Origin: Verpa conica
Lineage: Eukaryota; Ascomycota; Pezizomycetes; Pezizales; Morchellaceae
DNA length: 64,000 nucleotides
Direction of reading: 5' to 3'
NCBI GenBank assembly: GCA_033030425.1
Contig: JAUFSD010000024.1
Coordinates: 434,001 to 498,000 of the forward strand
Both the position numbers and the translations under genes were made by a program. Numbering within the stretch: position 1 is the first letter of the stretch; each line of letters begins with the position of its first letter. Below, piece after piece: positions 32,430-45,502 of this stretch. The notes beneath the pieces are model-generated. The model worked only from the letters and a program-made list of their open reading frames with translations, was not told the origin of the DNA and made no database searches.

Positions 32430-34614
32430 TCCTACGGGAGTAGCGATATAGGCGGAAGCTATAGGACAAAAATATTAGGGAATTTAACCAATGTATTTGA
32501 TGGAATGGGGAATACTTAGGGTGAAATCAACTACCAAGATCGCAACCTAAACTAAACACTACAGTAAGATGAGCAATATTATCTAGGAATTCAGGGACTC
32601 AGGAACTCTCCGATAAAAATATATTTATAAGCCTTGGAATTAATTTCTACTCTTCTCTGCTAGGCATGCCTTAATGTTTCACTAGAGATGTAGGAAGGGT
32701 ATGAATTTTGAGGCTCATAGCTATTACACTCTATCTAGACAATTAATTTCGCCCTAGGTACTTAGGCATTTACTAAATACTCGGAGTGATACTGCAACCA
32801 GAACTCACCATGACATAGCTATATTGATACTATTCTCTAGTTAGAATATATATTGACTATACTATTATTTAGTTTATAGTGTTGCCATAATTGCTGTTCT
32901 AGTAGTTGCTGTCACCATTTAGGGGGGCAACGGTTGCGAGTATAACAAACGCCTAAGTAGGATATAGAGATATACGAGGGAAGAAATAAAACCATAAAAA
33001 TTTCAAGTGGCATAAGTGCGTCAAGCCTCAAGCCCTGGACTTCCCCCTATTTGACAGGGAAGTTAGGGATGTAACTTGTAGATAGTGGCTCTACTCGAGA
33101 GTGTGGTGCCTCGGTTCATATGAAATCACTCGGTGGGCCCCAAGTGCTTTTTAAAGAAGTTATGGAGTTGATATGGAGTATCTCAGCAACTTAGCAGACT
33201 AGGGGAGTCTCTAGAGAAGCGGTTTCATACCCCATATATATATATCTATGGACCAATCAAAAATACCCTAAAAACCCTAAAGAAACCCTATCCCAAACTC
33301 TTTTTTTTTTATTCAAGTGATTTTATTGTTCTGGGTACAAAATCTAGTATGCAGTAAAAACTATGACCTGCTATCCCAAGCCCTCTATAGACTTACTAAA
33401 TATATAGACGTCACCACAGCAATACCTGCTTAGATACCCATGCTATACCTAATTAGGCAGCTATATCCCAACACTTTTTTTAATTTATCATTGAATGAAT
33501 GAATTAATCATAAGGACATGGAGCCCAAAGGCTATGGTACTCTTTCCACCATTAATTAAATAGGAGCTAGGTACTTGTATAATTTCTCGTTTGTTTTTCT
33601 TAGTTTGCTAATATTTAACATTCTCACACCGCCTTATACTCTACTATAGGGTCTCATAAACAAAGCTAAAACATTGAACCATTATAGAAGTTCTTAGTTA
33701 TGTAGGTAAGGGACGGTGGCATGTGGGGTCCTAAAAAAGAGTTATAGGTTATATAACTAACATATTTCTATACATACATATAGTATATATACCTGTAATA
33801 GATCCCAATCTAAATAATTAGACAATGTACATAGTCAGGCTCGCCATAGCCCGTGTGCGTGGGTGTGGACAACATTACCACTTCCCAAGGCAAATCATCC
33901 TAAAGATATAAGTGGTAATTCAGTGTTCTATTAAAAAGGGCGAGGAAAAACATAGGCAAAGTCCTGTGTAGAATTATCCCAGGCTAGTAAAACTTCAATA
34001 CTTTACATTTAACCATCATATAAGGTATCCTATTTATCACCCTGTTGGAAATTTCTCCTAAATACTATTCTCCCTACAACCCACAAGACGAAAGAAAGAT
34101 ACAGAAATCAGAGACAAGTAGGTAACTTTTAAATTATATACAGACAGTAAATGTCAATAGGCACTAAGAATATAGGGAGAAGATCTGCAACGAAGGTATG
34201 CATGGATAATAAAAGAATAGTATACCAGCAACAAAGCTGTGGTAGTTAATAGTCTGGCCAAGAAAGAAAGAGAGAGAAAAAAGTACAAGCACGGAGAAAA
34301 ACAAGTACACCAAGGTTTAAAAAAAATATGTAATCGGGGGAGGATTTTTAACCCCACCCCTTGTTCCCTCCCCAGCCGGAGAACACCAGGCAAAACACAA
34401 AAGAGAAAGAGGTTCAATTGGACACTTCCAGAGTACTACTGACGAAAGTCTTACTTTACCCCACATGTTTCATATACGACCCAGTCATTATCACACCATA
34501 GTATTCATAAAGGACGTTCATTTAAACTTTTATATGCCGAAAAAAGTCGATCCCAGAAAAACTTCTGGTTGATGAAAAGAAACCATGTCTAGTTATCGGG
34601 AGGGTGTCGAGATC
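32430..34614. other. AT-rich convergent intergenic region
   Basis: This lies between the 3' ends of the RNase Z gene and the Caf40 gene. No gene is supported; it has many A/T runs and TATATA strings. The segment 33301-33372 resembles 63121-63187 (see findings). Short frames at 34150-34440 are low-complexity. Confidence 0.55.
33301..33372 (-). repeat. Interspersed repeat fragment, copy A
   Basis: A T run followed by TTCTGGGTACAAAATCTAG and GCAGTAAAAACTATGACCT. It matches the segment at 63121-63187 at roughly 80% over 40-odd bases. On the minus strand it would end in an A run, as non-LTR elements do; this is only a hint. Confidence 0.4.
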
Positions 34615-35841
34615 TCATTCGACGACGCAATCAGACAAATTGATTAATAGCTGCGCTAGGCACCGCTTCGTAGCGGCGTCGTCGCGTAAGACAGATGAAA
34701 AGGTAGCGTCACGCAGAGGCTCCGGAAGACACTGGCGCAAAGCCTCGCGTGCTCGAGGATTGTCGCTCAACCTAAATAGCAAGTCATGTCAGCCACAAAG
34801 CTATACATAAGCTATCCATAACTTACCGAAGGAAACACCTAACAACATGCTTTAAAAGTCGTACGGTCTGTTGCTCGACCAACTGAGTGACCATATTACT
34901 AAGGACTGTTCCAACTGCGTAGAAGCGTTCATATGTCTGGCATATATACGCGAGTCCCATATCATCCAAAAGGATCTTCTGAACGATGAAAATAGCCACT
35001 GTTTTCGACAATTCGGATCCAGTCTCCATGATCCTAAGACACAGAGGAATAATCTCTGTGCTCAGGAGGAAATTTATAACATCAGTGTTGTCATTTTTAA
35101 CCAACGCACCGATGACACCGAGAGAGGTGAGTCGTAGGTACTCAAAAGGGCGGGATTTTGAGGTGGTGTTCAAGAATGGGTAGAGGAACAATGGAATGTG
35201 TGCTGTTTCCCCAGAGAATTTTCAGACATGGACGAAACATTGGCAGGAGCCTTAGGGAACAAACCGTTCAAGAAAAGAGCCCTGGTTTCGTTGTGAGATG
35301 CAACACATTGGAGTAAAGCGAGAGCATTACAAACACGGTTTGAAGCAGCGGCCGTCAAGCTAGATGGCATGAGCAACGGGTATACTGAGATAATCTCTTG
35401 TAACAGTGCAGTCATTACACCTATACCGAACATTCCTTGTAAGCCACACCAATGCATCTATGTGGTGACTAGATAAACCATACCAACAGAATGCCACAAT
35501 ATTAACGCAAGATCATCAACCTGCTCTCTCTTCTTGCTCAGTTCCAGCAAAGCTGTTTCTCTATTTCCTCCTTGCATCAACTCCGCAATCCACTGATAAA
35601 CCTTTGAATCTTCGTCTGTTGTGTGCCTATTTCCCTGGCCCATCATGCCCATATTTGAGCTGGGAGCAGGTGACGGACCAGATGGTGTGGCTAATGATGA
35701 CCGTCCTGGCATACCAAATTGCTGCTGAGAGTGTTGTTGCTGCTGCTGCTGAGCATGTTGTTGCTGGGCATGATGCCAGTTATTTTGGTCAGGGTGGGCA
35801 AAGTGTTGCTGGTGGCCGAACATTTGCTGCGACTGCAGCAT
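34615..35841 (-). CDS. CAF40: Caf40/Rcd1 (CNOT9) subunit of the CCR4-NOT complex
   Basis: There are four exons on the minus strand: 35841-35484, 35420-35265, 35202-34827 and 34771-34615, giving 348 residues. An N-terminal Gln/His-rich low-complexity region (~60 residues) precedes the armadillo-type Rcd1 domain: [95 protein letters not shown] and [18 protein letters not shown], ending [10 protein letters not shown]. Caf40 is a conserved scaffold of the CCR4-NOT deadenylase in mRNA decay and translational repression. All three introns (63, 62 and 55 nt) fall at junctions that restore the conserved protein exactly. The start is the ATG before [11 protein letters not shown]. The frame is open further upstream without a better ATG match to the family. 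Confidence 0.96.
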
Positions 35842-37713
35842 TATTAGATTGAATGCGTGGGGTGCACTTGCACTTAGGGGAGGAACTAGCAAGGATAAGC
35901 GTGAGTCGACGACAACAACGAAAGTGATGAAGTGTATATAGAAAATATAATGTAAAAAGAGAAGCCCAAGTAGTATGTTAATAGAGAGCGGAACTAACTG
36001 AATGACGGAGTGAAGAGAGTGCCCAAAGCCTAGAGGAATAGTGTTCTTTCTTTTACAGGAAAGGAGGAAAGGGAAGCAAGTAGACGATAGAAGCCCCAGT
36101 AAGGGAGAGGGAGAAGGAGAGGGAGAGGGAGAGGGAGGCGGCGGGGAGGAGACAGCCGAGATCGGACACACTGCACTAGCCCCAGTTTGTACTACTCGTG
36201 TGGCTCGGCAGCTGGTTCAGTCAGGGTTCCAATACAGTCTCCGGTAGAATTAATGCGAAAATGCGCCACTCAGGACTCAGAGGTCTGATTGGTATTTGGT
36301 GTCATCAACGAAGATTCTAGTAGTGAGCACTGGCCACAAAACCCTTGCTCGCTAACCCCTGTTTTCGCAATAATTCGACCGGAGACTGTACCCCATCGTC
36401 GGTTGCCCCTAACCCAGGACCCTTCTTCCCGCTTCAATCCTATGTACCTAAGTTGACAGACAAAACGAAAAGGAGAAAAATGGTTACATAGGGTTCTGCA
36501 TGATCGATGATATAATAACGTCACATGGCACCCTACCTAATACTATATGGGGCTTTGATACCTAAAAGATTAATAGTAATAACAGTAACAGCAGCGATAA
36601 CAGTAATAAATATAATCTACATGTACCTAATTAACTAGCGTCGTGTGTTGTTGCCGCATTAGCTAAGGCGGCTCTGCTGGAAACCCAGCACAGATCACAC
36701 TCGCTCACTCGAATCCACCCCACCACCTATTTTGGATAGGGTACAGGTAGTTCTAACTCTAGCAGCCCTGTACTCATCCTCCAGGGTAAGAAACAGAAAA
36801 CAGGGAGGTTACGCACGGGGGTGTCTCGGAACTACAGATTCACCTGAAATCTACAAATAAGGTAAATAACAAGCCATTATCCCCTATATTAAACAGGTTC
36901 AAGAAGATCCTATTACCAAGAACAGTATATAATTGAGTACATAATGCCAAAGCCTATACCTCTGCCACTTACCCCACCCCCCGGTCGTACCTGTGCGTAC
37001 CCCCCCCCTGTTTTCTGGTTCTTACCCTGGAGGACGAGTATACGTCACCCGCCCTAGATATAGCTATAAGTCCTAAACATCAGTACGACATATATAGCCT
37101 TCTCTCATCAGTGTCAATAAAAACACAGGCTTCTAAATTAGTCAATATTGAACGTGTATGCTTAATTTCTACAACTGTAATACCAATACAACCCTGAATT
37201 ATGAATTAAACCAAGCAACCAACCAAACAATCATCTTCGTAATTTAAGGGAACAATAAAAAACAATAAGCATTTGAGCCGTCCCTAGTGAAATATCCGAA
37301 TAATCTCATCATTACACTTTCCTTGGTAATTTCAACGATTATAAAGAGTAATATAACCATTGTACCTAGAACAAAACTCCCGAGCTAAAGTGATCCTCCT
37401 TCTTATTTTCCAGCACACAATCCTAGTTCGCTCAGTCTGTACCTTACGTATCTCACGTGAAAGTATTCATTAGAAAGGATACCTCCCTTCTAGAAAAAAA
37501 AGAAAAGAAAAGAAAATAAAAGAGTACAATTGTAGCTCAGCAACCAATAGTAAAAAATCACGCGGATACAAGACCTAAGCATCCCAAAAGCCTACAGCAG
37601 TACCAAAAGAAAATGTTGAGAAACGAAAATAGTGTAAGGGATCGCTAAGCTAAAATATGCAGGCCAAAACCAAACAGCTTGTGAAAAAAGAAAGGGGGGC
37701 AGTCATAAAACAC
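35842..37713. other. Promoter/leader of CAF40 and 3' flank of the Kin1-type kinase
   Basis: A (GGGAGA)n tract lies at about 36103-36134, read as a pyrimidine tract in the CAF40 leader. The rest, up to 37713, is AT-rich with no supported frame. Part of it is the likely 3' UTR of the kinase gene. Confidence 0.5.
36103..36134. repeat. (GGGAGA)n purine microsatellite
   Basis: About five GGGAGA/GGAGAA units in the upstream region of CAF40. Confidence 0.8.
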
Positions 37714-40700
37714 TCAAAGTCTCAACTCTTGGAGGATTCTACTTGCCAGTCCCTTGTATTGCCACGTATTTGTTTTGCTCACACTCTTGAACTGGATCCC
37801 GTGTAGTGAAAGTAGGGGAACCTTTACGATATAGATCTCAAAATTGAGAATCAGCGACCCTCCTAGAACTCCATCATGCATCGACTCGTTCGAAACATCG
37901 CTGTTCGTATAGCTTGTGTCTGCCCTATTCCTCCTGCTCTGTCCCTTCATCGGTGGGGGTGGGGGGGCGGGAGCTGAACTGCTACTGGTGCTACCTCCAA
38001 ATGAAAGTTTACGCCTATGAGATGGAGGATTGACCATGTTCGTTGCTTCGGGGGTCTGTGGAACATTTTCCTGCACACTCTTAAGATCGATACTAGGCCT
38101 ATGAACGCAAGAAAACCCTCCTTTAATCTCCCTGTAAGAAACCCCCAACTCCTTAAGCACCCGGATAATGTCCATTCTAATTTCGATGGGCGGCTTTGTT
38201 GAGGTTGTCGCTACGCTGAACAACCCCTTCAGGTAAACAGGCCTGACAAAATCAGATGATAGGGTAGTAGATGCTCCATCTCCACTGCCTGTAGAGGTTG
38301 CGCCATCACCAACGTCTTCCTCTGGAACTTCATTAGGGACTGATGCCGCTGTTGCGACTTCCTCCCTGCGAACACGTCGAGAGTTATTCTCCCTTCTCCC
38401 ATGGCCTAAAGATTTCGCCCGCATTGCCATCGGCTTCGTAGTACTACTCGTACCTTTATCACTCTGCACTGCTTCTTCCCTTACAGAAACTGCCGAGCGG
38501 TCTGAGCCACTTGTGCCGGGCGGGTCTCCTGATTGATGTTGCCTGGCATACTTTCGGCGCCAATCAGCCTCGGAAACGCTAGTAGACCTTCCAATCTTTC
38601 CTGACTTCTTTGAGCTGGGAAGACCGTCAGCCGTTGTGGGTGGGGTCAGAAGGTCAGGTGCACCCGATTGTGATGCACTAGAGGAGATAGGTTGTCGTTC
38701 TGCCGGAGGTCTCCGCACAGAAAGACTTTTTCGAGGCGCCGCAATTTCAACTGGTGCTTGACCAGGGGCTTGTACTGATAATGTTGGTGGGGCAGGTGCC
38801 TTGGATTCACCTCGTCCAGAATTATACCTTCTCGTGCTAAAGCGTCTAAGCATTCCACCCACCGTACTTTCCTTCCTGACCATAGAATCTTCTTTGATTG
38901 CTGACTGTGGAACAACTGGCGATGGTGGAAGAGACACGCCTCCCAAATTCACCTTTTTCATTGCCTCGGAAACCTCCTCATCCCCATGTGTCCTTGCTCT
39001 AGGACGTGTTCTTCCGCCTGTGGGTGTAGGTTCTCCCTTCACCTCATAGCTTGTCTCACTTGTATGGGCAACTTCTGGCTGTTTAGGGACTGGTATTCGT
39101 AGCCTTTCAATATCTGGGATTGGCAACGGAGGTTGCGAACCAGGGGGCAGTTTGTTGGTAGAATCTCTCTCTAGTTTTTCCCGGACCAGATAATAGACTG
39201 AAATGAGGGGATTGTACGCATTGATAGGGTCTGGATTACTTGGATGAGAGAGTACCTCGGTGCTTAAGTTCGTCAAGGTATCCTTAGAACTCGTGGATGA
39301 CCGCCTTTTGTAAAATTCAAACCCAAAGGCTTTCCGCTTCTCGAGGCTCGGAGATGCCATAGGAGGTTCCTTAGCTGCATTCCTCACAGCAGTTTGGTAG
39401 TCCTCGGACTCGATTACTTTGGTAAGCTGTGCTGCGATCGTCTCACTGGTTCCAAACTCAAAACCTGTCATACCACGGATAATCTCAGGGTCGAGAGGGC
39501 CGGAAATAGGCTCCCGATGAGGTAGGTGATTCTCTGGAGGACCAGAAAAACCCTTGAGGATCCATGGATGGTTGAGAATCTCCTGTAAAGAAGCACGTTG
39601 CCTAGGGTCGGTTACAAGCATTCTTGCCAAAAGGTTTCTGCAATCTTGTTACTGTCAGTCAAGTTTCTAGTGTTCATGGTTTGTGGGAAATTATACCCCC
39701 GGAAAGCCATTGTGGGTAGTCTACTACCCCACGCTTAATCTTGGCATGCAATGCGGGCATGCTCTGGTCATCAAACGGAACCTTTCCACAAACCAATACA
39801 TATAAAACAATCCCAAAACTCCATACGTCAACCTCTGGTCCAATATATTGCTTGGCCTGTAGAAGCTCCGGGGCTGCAAAATATAGAGACCCACAAAATG
39901 TTTTAAGGTGAGCTCGAGGGGAGAAAAGGTTAGAAAGACCAAAATCTATGATCTTTATATCTCCAGTTTTTGAAATTAGAATATTCTCTATTTTCAAGTC
40001 ACGGTGAACGATTGAGTTCCTGTGACAGTAATCCAATGCACTAGCGATCTGCCGACCAAACTTACGAGCTTGTTTTTCTTTCAATCGCCCGTGAGAAATT
40101 ATATAATCTAGCATTTGTCCACCGTTGACATACTCGCATAGCATGTACCAGTGATTGTTGGTCTTGATAACGTCACGCATGCCACAGATGTAGGGGTGAT
40201 CTAGTAGTGTAACTATGGCAGCCTCTCGAGCAGTCCGAACCTCTTTGCTTTCATCATGGCGGGGAGGGTGGGGTTGGCCGGTTGCTGGGTCTATGCCCCG
40301 CTCTTGGATAATCTGTCTGGGGACAATTTTCACCGCAACCTATAGATAAATAATTTCGTAAGAAACAAAGCCAAAAAAAAAGGGAAATAGTGACCGAGGG
40401 TTGTTATGAGCCAAACCTGTTCTGAGCCATCTGATTTCCTTGCGAGTTTGACCTTCCCCATGCTACCAGCCCCAATAGTCTTCCCGAGAATCCACGTTCC
40501 ACTGGACCCATGAATAGAGGTCTTTCTGGGACGCTGTGATGATGAGTGGTGACCTGACCTCGTGCTTTCTTCAGGAACCGTAGCTGGTGCATGGACAGGA
40601 ATTCCATTAGAGGTAGTAATAGTACTGGCAGCCTCGGACATCTCGGACGCTCGCCTCGAATGGCCACCTGGACGTGATGAAGAGGTAGTAGGGGCAACAA

Positions 40701-40902
40701 CGACGGGAGCAGTAGGAGCCAATCGCTGTGACTCAGGTTCCCGAACAGATGGGGCACTGAGAGGCGAAGGGTCAGTAGTATGTGGGCGAGACTGCGGTGC
40801 AGGTTTAGATGGCGGTGATGATGAGGAAGGCTGCCGCTGATGACGAGTGCTATGCTGCCGCTGGACGACAACGGGTGCTTGTTGGGGTAGCATTTCGGAC
40901 AA
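37714..40902 (-). CDS. KIN1: Kin1/Kin2 (PAR-1/MARK)-type serine/threonine kinase
   Basis: Three exons on the minus strand, 40902-40417, 40339-39697 and 39644-37714, encode 1019 residues. A disordered N-terminus (~135 residues) precedes the kinase domain: glycine loop [15 protein letters not shown], catalytic VAVKIV lysine, [18 protein letters not shown], and an activation segment with [15 protein letters not shown] Kin1-type insert ([18 protein letters not shown]) separates beta3 and the C-helix. The C-lobe ends at [13 protein letters not shown]. The long central part is Ser/Pro-rich. The C-terminus ([18 protein letters not shown] segment and [11 protein letters not shown]) is a KA1 membrane-binding domain. 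Kin1/Kin2 kinases act at the cortex in polarity and exocytosis, and in HAC1 mRNA processing. Introns are 77 and 52 nt. The gene is divergent from the G-patch gene. Confidence 0.94.
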
Positions 40903-42345
40903 AGTCTTACGGATGAATGATGTTTATTGATGTATGTCTGAGAGTTTTGTATGTTATTGACTTAGATTACGGTGTTTTGGATTAGATGCACGCGGGATGA
41001 TATAGGTAGGTAGGAGCCCGGAGCCGCTGGGCAATCGAGATATGAGGGACCAAGAGGGGGGTTAGGGTTGATGCGGGGGGACACAGGTAACAAGACGCGG
41101 GACCAGTCAGTGCTAACAATTGGAAGCGAGGCAGGCCTGTAATAGGAGTGGGACCGATGTAAACCCAACTCTGGGAACGGGAGAGAACCGAGTGTCGGAG
41201 TGGAAATGTGTTTTTGGAATGTATCACTGTGTGCGCGCGCGCGCGTAAAGATAGGTACCTATGGGAATGGCAGGGCACTGCGGTTCCTAGCGCGGCTTTT
41301 GCTGTTATAGCTGGGGAAGAGATAGCGGGAGAAGGATAAGGAAGGGAGATAGAGATGAGGAGAAAGGGGTGATGGTGATGGTGAGTGAGAATGAGGGGGA
41401 TGTAGTGAAGGTAGGCACGGCGCAACGGACGGCGCAGACCTAAGAGTGATCAAGAGGAGGAGAGTGGAGATAGAGGTGCAAAGCAGGAATAAGCAGGACC
41501 AACAGTAGCACTAGCTAGTAGTAACACCCACCAGCGGGCACAGCAGGGGGATAGGTGATGAACCCACAGGTACCAGCATGCACAAGATACCAATGCTACC
41601 AGTGCATTTAGTTATTACGATGCCTTGTTTACTTGATCAAGGAAGGAGGTTCACGACAAAGATAGAGCTGGATTTCGCTTGCATAAGGTTGATCCACAAA
41701 CGAATTTAGACTCATAAACCTGGCATAGGCGCGTGCGCCTAGCCTTCGTCACCCTCATCAATATAACCGTCCCCGCCTTTTGACAGCTCTAAGTGATCAT
41801 GATCTAGGCTGGCGCAGGCCCGGGGCTGCGGCGATAGGTTTCGGTAAGAAGCCGGAGACATCAACATCACCACACCCATGTAACCCGTGGTGGTACCTAT
41901 GTGCGCACATGTGTGTAATTGCATGATGTACAATTTCTTCTTCTTCCTCCACAATGCCGTGGAAGCGTAGCCTGGCCGACGATAAAATGGTTGAACTACT
42001 ATAGGTTATGGCTGAGGTAAACTCCGGCTCTCATGTACTCTACATGTAGGTACTCCATCTATCATTAGTGGTTACTGAATCCCTGCCGGGAGTGACCTGG
42101 TGTTGTCTTAGGGCGAAAACGTCACTCGGCAATGGTTGCGTGCCGCGAAGCCCCCGGTTTCCCACAATTTCATCAACGAGACACCCGAGCTAAACTTTCC
42201 GTTTACCGAGCGTGTCTTGTGCCAGTTGTCTCGTATATCAACGTCCCGTGCTTGGGCCACAAGAACATCATCCTATCATCTGCACCCAGAAACAACACGC
42301 TGCCTAGTCCATCTCTATCTCCGGAGTATATAATTTCCACTATAA
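40903..42345. promoter_or_regulatory. Divergent promoter region of KIN1 and the G-patch gene
   Basis: 1443 bases separate the two starts. A (GC)n dinucleotide run is at about 41232-41245, and a purine-rich tract lies at 41320-41410 (pyrimidine-rich on the KIN1 strand, consistent with its leader). No gene is supported. Confidence 0.45.
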
Positions 42346-44624
42346 ATGTCCTTGAAACGGAATAGAAATGCCCTTGATACTGATGACCAGTCAAAACGAT
42401 CTTCATTTGTCTTTTATGGAACAGCTTTACCCCCCCAGGACCCGGAAACCAGAGATGATGGTTCCTATATACCCCTGTGGAAACAGGAAGTCACGGATGA
42501 GCGAGGGAGAAAAAGATTACACGGGGCCTTTACAGGTGGCTTCAGTGCTGGGTAAGTTTCACTATGTCTCCTCGTTCGCGCATGGCAACCCTGCCTAGCC
42601 AAGAAAGAGCTCCGACTGATCTATTATCATACAGATATTTCAACACAGTAGGATCCAAAGAAGGTTTGCTCTTCCCTTGAGTATTTCGAACCTTTTAGGC
42701 TTGATATTTACATAACACGCATAGGATGGACTCCCGCCACCTTCAAATCCTCTCGCGCTGCTCGTTCCCAGGCCGTTCCAGCACGTCCCGAGGACTTTAT
42801 GGATGCCGAAGATCTCGCTGAAGCTGCTGAAGCTCAAAAGATCGAGACTAACCACAATTTTGCCGGTTTAGGATCTACTGAGGATGAACTATCACGAAGG
42901 GGCAAACAGATCACCCTAATGGATCTGCTGACCCCGGCTACGCAAGATACTATAGGTGTAATGCTACTAAAGAAGATGGGCTGGAAGGAGGGGCAGGGGA
43001 TTGGTCCTAAAATTCGGAGAAAAGTTCGGGTTTCAGGCGAAGGCGAGGGGGGTGATGCTGCTGAGGGAAAGTCCTACTTACTTGCACCTACAAACTCGGT
43101 ACTGGTAGCCTTCAACAAGAAACCAGACACGAAGGGGATGGGATATGTTGGAGAGGGGCCCTTAAGAGAGCAGAATGACGAGCAGGTGAAAGAATTCGGG
43201 GTGGGTCTTCTATCCGGTACCAAGTCAAAAAAACAGGCAGTGAAGGGTGGGTTTGGTGTTGGGATCTTGAATGATGATGGCGAAGAAGATGATGACCCTT
43301 ACGAAATTCGACCAAAGACAGCCTACAATCGAGTCATTGGTGGTGATAAACCGAAAAAGAACGTTAAACTCCTTGCCAAAAAACCGACGAAACATGTTTT
43401 TGTTTCTAAAAAGGCGATTAAAGCTAAGTCTAATTTTAACCTACGGAAATGCCACGACGGCCGGCTTCCTTTAGACGGCTTTATTCTTTCACTAGACTCT
43501 GTTCAATCTCAAGATGGGTGGTACCTTCCTCCCGATGTTCCAGTGGATTGGGCCCCATCAGGGCCTGACACGTTACAAAGGATTAGAAATCAACAAGATA
43601 AGGAAAATATGACAGTTCGAACGAAGCTAGAATCAGCGTCGAAGCTAGACCCTCAAGCTCGTGGATCATTGTTGGGGGAAGCACCTCTACCCGGGAAATC
43701 TGTCTTTGATTTCATGACGCCAGCGGCAAGAGACCGAATCGCCTCCGCCACTGGCAATAAAAATTTACCACAAGCTCTGGGCGAGGCTCCTCCTTCGATA
43801 ATTACATCCTCAAACTCATCTTCTTTGGCAGACCTGGTCCCGAAACTAGACCAGGCTGTCGCGCTTGGAGCAATTAGAGGTGGGTTCATGCCATACGCTG
43901 ACGATCCGGATAAAAGAACAAGATACCGCATATTCCTCGAAGTTCAAGCAGGACTTAAGGAGGGTCTACCAGATAGGGTATGTATATCTACTGCTTTTGA
44001 CTCCATTCTACGAGTTCAAGCTTATGTTGAGATTCATAGAAATATGGCATGAACACCCAAGACTGGATAAAAGAGCTCAATGAGTTCGTAGGTGCCGCAC
44101 GCATCTTTAAGCCTTTGACTGGCATGATAGCGAACCGCTTCACATCAGCAACTACAAACGCATCTAATTTCCAAGGTAGCACTGCCGCCTCCACAGACGT
44201 CGACCCTGACGTGCTCATCCACCGCCCCAAGCCAAAACCGGAAGACCCTGCAGAAGCAGCAGCGAAAATGTCGATGTATGGGCCCGTAACTCGTTCTATT
44301 GTTGAATTTTTCCCAACACGACTGCTGTGTAAACGTTTCAATGTTAAGCCACCTACCCATGTGGATCCAATGGGAGACCATGGCAAAAAGGATCAGAGGA
44401 GCTGGGAACCGGCCTCTAGGACATCGAGAGACCTAGTATCGAAAACACAAATGACCGAGATGATGAGGGAGGCAAGGGGCGATCAGAACTATATTTTACC
44501 CGAGGTGAAAAAGGTTGCGCAGGTGGTTGATACCGGGACGAATGAGGCTTTGGAGGCAGAGAGGGCTGGGGAAGATGTGTTTAAGGCAATATTTGGAGAT
44601 GATGAGGATGATAATGATCTATAG
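42346..44624 (+). CDS. G-patch protein of the GPATCH1/TOUGH family (DUF1604)
   Basis: There are four exons: 42346-42551, 42635-42663, 42725-43977 and 44040-44624, giving 690 residues. The N-terminal DUF1604 block is recognisable: [36 protein letters not shown], then [19 protein letters not shown], which spans two splice junctions and a 29-base exon. The G-patch follows: [19 protein letters not shown]. Downstream are a SURP-like region, [11 protein letters not shown] and the conserved [12 protein letters not shown] near the end, with an acidic C-terminus. GPATCH1/TOUGH proteins associate with the spliceosome and some activate DEAH helicases; nuclear location is expected. The micro-exon is required to keep the family sequence continuous. 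Confidence 0.93.
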
Positions 44625-45502
44625 TTACTATGATATACCCGCTGAAAAAACAAGTCTGTTGGTTTCGATACCTCCACAACAAAAGCCGAAAATTATCAAA
44701 GTCTCTACACCACAAATATCATCTAGAACACTGGTAAATTTCTAAGAGACCAACATACTTGCTGATGAGAGTAATCCTCTTATGAATGTTTCTAGAAGTC
44801 AAGTTTTAATGTGGTTTGGTTGTCGAGTACCGAAACCAACAGATTTGTTTTTTCAGGGAGTAGGTGAGCCAAATAAGGGTAGATCTCGATTGAGTAAATC
44901 CAACTATGGTTAGCCACAAGAACGAACTCTCTTAGGTTTTAAAAACCCCAATAACTATTGGATACTTTATAAGTAAAGGCTTCTGGAGCACAAATCTCCC
45001 TATGAGTAGATTTTTTGTATGTAGATAAGCAGTAGGTTGGTTCATGCTTTTTCTTATAAGCGGCGTGCGTTGATCAGGGACACAGCCGGGTAATGGATTC
45101 TTTCTGCAGGCCCAGGGGAATCTGCCCGCAGACGCGGCTCTGCGTCGCGTTTCCCTCAGCTGGCCTTAGCTGTAGTAGAGCGTAGGCTCTTGTATCATAT
45201 CCACTCTCACTTTTGACATCACGCCTACTTTTTTCCCCCACCGTACCTATAAACCGTCTTGTCTCAACGCTCATTACCCTTCATATACTTACCTACGTTC
45301 TATCTGTCTCTATTTTACCCTCTCTATAACTAATATAAACATTTCTGGGTCAAAGTTTATAACAGGTAGTAACACCCTTTATCCCGGCAGCTTTCTAGAC
45401 GCGATAAAACTCTAACCACTCTACAGTCAATTAGCACGTCTTGTAAGCACGTCTTAAGTTCATATAGAAAGAGAAAGGGGAAGAGAAAATAAAATAGAAA
45501 AC
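44625..45502. other. Spacer between the G-patch and PHD genes
   Basis: It contains a MITE-like element at 44638-44860 and then AT-rich sequence. The last ~250 bases are pyrimidine-rich and likely promoter/leader of the PHD gene. No gene is supported. Confidence 0.5.
44638..44860. mobile_element. 223-bp MITE-like element with TA flanks
   Basis: The left end (CCCGCTGAAAAAACAAGTC) and the reverse complement of the right end (CTCCCTGAAAAAACAAATC) continue matching for about 45 bases, through TGTTGGTTTCG. TA dinucleotides flank both ends (44636-44637, 44861-44862). It begins 13 bases after the stop codon of the G-patch gene, so it probably lies in its 3' UTR. No coding capacity. Confidence 0.7.
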
